Source: Bacteroidales bacterium
GTDB taxonomy: Bacteria; Bacteroidota; Bacteroidia; Bacteroidales; CAIWKO01
Direction: 5' to 3'
DNA: 64,000 nucleotides
NCBI GenBank assembly: GCA_023228145.1
Contig: JALOBU010000012.1
Span: 1 to 64,000, forward strand
Shown in pieces: positions 62,608-64,000 of the stretch. The notes under the pieces are model-generated. The model was not told the origin of the DNA and did no database searches. It saw only the letters and a list, made by a program, of their open reading frames with translations. Numbering within the stretch: the first letter of the stretch is position 1; every line of letters starts with the position of its first letter. The translations under genes were made by a program, and so were the position numbers.

Positions 62608-64000
62608 ATGAAGCATTATTTTATATTTATCTTAGCTATCCTGCTAACATATAAGTGCTATTCTGAAAGCCAATCACAACCAACCCAATTAACAATCAAA
62701 CAAAATACTTACGAAAAACTTTTATTAGTAAATACGATATCCCTTACAGATATTAATGCTTTAAAAGTCAATACGAATGCCGGCGTTTTTAATGAGTTAT
62801 TCATAAAAGGTTATGGATGCTCTAATTTTATAGGCGAACCAAAATTACCTGTGTTAAAGCATCTTATTGAAATTCCGTTAGGAGCTAAAGTTAAAATAAA
62901 CGCCAGCAATTCTACATATTCAGAATATAAATTACAGGATTTCGGGGCTTTTTTCCCACTGATGCCCGCTCAACCACCCTTGTCTAAAAGTGATGACCCC
63001 ACTAAAATTGCTTTTAAACAGAATGGTGTTACATACCAAAGCAATAAATTTCTTGAACACGAACTAGTTACAGTAAAAGCCAAAGGGACTATGAGGGGTA
63101 TCAACATAGGACTTTTAGAAATTTCACCGGTTTACTATAACCCGGTTCAAAAAACTATTCGTGTTTACACATCCATAAATATTGAGATTGTATTTGAAGA
63201 TGGTGATAATGATGCCACGATAGCGAATAAAGAAAAATTTTTCTCTCCTTATTTTGAATCTTCTGCTGGTAAAATTTTAAATTACAAAAAACTTCCTGTA
63301 AAATCTAATCTTACAAGGTATCCGGTAAAATATGTAATCGTTGCTGACCCTATGTTTCAAAGCACATTACAGCCTTTTATAGAATGGAAGACAAAAAAAG
63401 GTTTTACCGTTATTGAAGCTTATACCAACGATGCTGCAGTCGGAAATACAACAACATCTATCAAAACATATCTTGAAACACTTTATAACGCTGCATCACC
63501 TACTGACCCAGCCCCTTCTTTTGTGCTTTTTGTCGGGGACATAGCTCAGGTCCCCGCTTTTAACGGGACAGAGGGCTCACATGTTACTGACCTTTACTAT
63601 TGTGAATATACCGGTGATTTTTTGCCTGAAGTATATTATGGAAGATTTTCAGCAACAAGTACAGAAGAACTAACTCCGCAAATTGAAAAAACTCTGGAAT
63701 ACGAACAATACACTATGCCATCAACCACATTTCTTGACACCTGTGTAATGATTGCCGGGCAGGATGCCTCAAACGGCCCAACGTATGGAGACGGACAAAT
63801 TAACTATGGTACTGAAACATATTTCAATGCTGCTCATGGTTTGTATTCGCATACATATTTATTTGCCATTTCAGGGAGCAGTGCTTCACAAATCATACAA
63901 AATGTTAGTACCGGAGTGTGTATGGCCAACTATACGGCGCATGGCGGCCCGGATGGATGGTCTAATCCCGCTTTCAGCATCAGCGATATCAATACGTTAA
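62608..64000 (+). CDS. Gingipain-like C25 peptidase (3' truncated by window)
   Basis: A frame open from the ATG at 62608 to the edge, 464 codons. Signal peptide about 1-17. A propeptide-like region includes FIGEPKLPVLKHLIEIP. The C25 domain follows: PVKYVIVADPMFQSTLQPFIEWK, FVLFVGDIAQVPAF, DLYYCEYTGDFLPEVYYGRFSA and NYTAHGGPDGW, with His445 at the expected catalytic position. The catalytic Cys and any T9SS domain lie beyond the window. It is likely a secreted or surface Cys peptidase, one of several in T9SS organisms. Confidence 0.88.
   Translation, partial: MKHYFIFILAILLTYKCYSESQSQPTQLTIKQNTYEKLLLVNTISLTDINALKVNTNAGVFNELFIKGYGCSNFIGEPKLPVLKHLIEIPLGAKVKINASNSTYSEYKLQDFGAFFPLMPAQPPLSKSDDPTKIAFKQNGVTYQSNKFLEHELVTVKAKGTMRGINIGLLEISPVYYNPVQKTIRVYTSINIEIVFEDGDNDATIANKEKFFSPYFESSAGKILNYKKLPVKSNLTRYPVKYVIVADPMFQSTLQPFIEWKTKKGFTVIEAYTNDAAVGNTTTSIKTYLETLYNAASPTDPAPSFVLFVGDIAQVPAFNGTEGSHVTDLYYCEYTGDFLPEVYYGRFSATSTEELTPQIEKTLEYEQYTMPSTTFLDTCVMIAGQDASNGPTYGDGQINYGTETYFNAAHGLYSHTYLFAISGSSASQIIQNVSTGVCMANYTAHGGPDGWSNPAFSISDINTL

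Overview
The window is a chromosomal segment from a member of the Bacteroidota (Bacteroidetes), probably an uncultured or poorly known lineage. Three things support this. First, there are repeated promoter -7 boxes of the TAnnTTTG type (TACCTTTG, TATCTTTG, TAAATTTG), two of them with a TTG at exactly 19 bp upstream. Second, there is a giant secreted PKD/LamG-like protein ending in a type IX secretion (T9SS) C-terminal domain, and a gingipain-type C25 peptidase at the right edge. Third, the DNA is AT-rich with few Shine-Dalgarno sequences. I cannot name a genus from the sequence alone. No tRNA, rRNA or CRISPR array was seen.

Layout. (1) 269-13854: surface-polysaccharide genes on the plus strand. 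These are glycosyltransferases (GT2, GT4, GT61), a glutamine-dependent asparagine synthetase homologue, a carbamoyltransferase with two small membrane partners (DUF5989 and SxtJ types), a hexapeptide acyltransferase, and an inserted DUF4143 AAA ATPase. (2) 13969-27507: a decoration module. It has two GNAT-like proteins, three NodB-type deacetylase-like proteins, a GT4-like transferase, a MaoC hydratase, an acyl-CoA dehydrogenase, a PaaK-like adenylate-forming ligase, an LpxD-like acyltransferase lacking the LpxD histidines, a lysine-2,3-aminomutase-like radical SAM enzyme, and a Wzy-like membrane protein. (3) 27935-35644: mostly housekeeping genes (YcxB-like, nitroreductase, divergent PGK, ROK kinase, SSB, S23/IVP protein, zinc-ribbon protein, MutS). 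(4) 35718-52143: a second polysaccharide block. It has an orphan Wzm permease, a second DUF4143 ATPase bracketed by hairpin repeats, an SDR epimerase, two DegT aminotransferases, a hexapeptide acyltransferase, GT4 and GT2 enzymes, a GT39-like membrane protein and the 1748-residue T9SS cargo. (5) 52166-64000: housekeeping and envelope genes (TadA, AspS, TrpS, HflX, a WaaE-like GT, a GT9 heptosyltransferase, GpmI), then the truncated C25 peptidase.

How the parts may work together. Regions 1, 2 and 4 look like one O-antigen or capsule locus broken up by housekeeping genes and insertions. DegT aminotransferases and the SDR would make amino sugars, and the glycosyltransferases would build the repeat unit. 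Carbamoyl, acetyl and a special acyl group would decorate it. The most notable part is 18905-25118, where CoA-type acyl chemistry, an acyl-activating ligase, a hexapeptide acyltransferase and a KamA-like aminomutase homologue are collinear. I infer that this makes and attaches an unusual, possibly beta-amino, acyl group to an amino sugar.

Gene decay is common: a truncated GT2, a degraded AlbA_2-like regulator, a DegT tail, an HD-domain phosphohydrolase and other fragments mark recombination points. Several MITE- or REP-like hairpin repeats were also found, including two copies of an 86-87 bp element flanking a DUF4143 gene.
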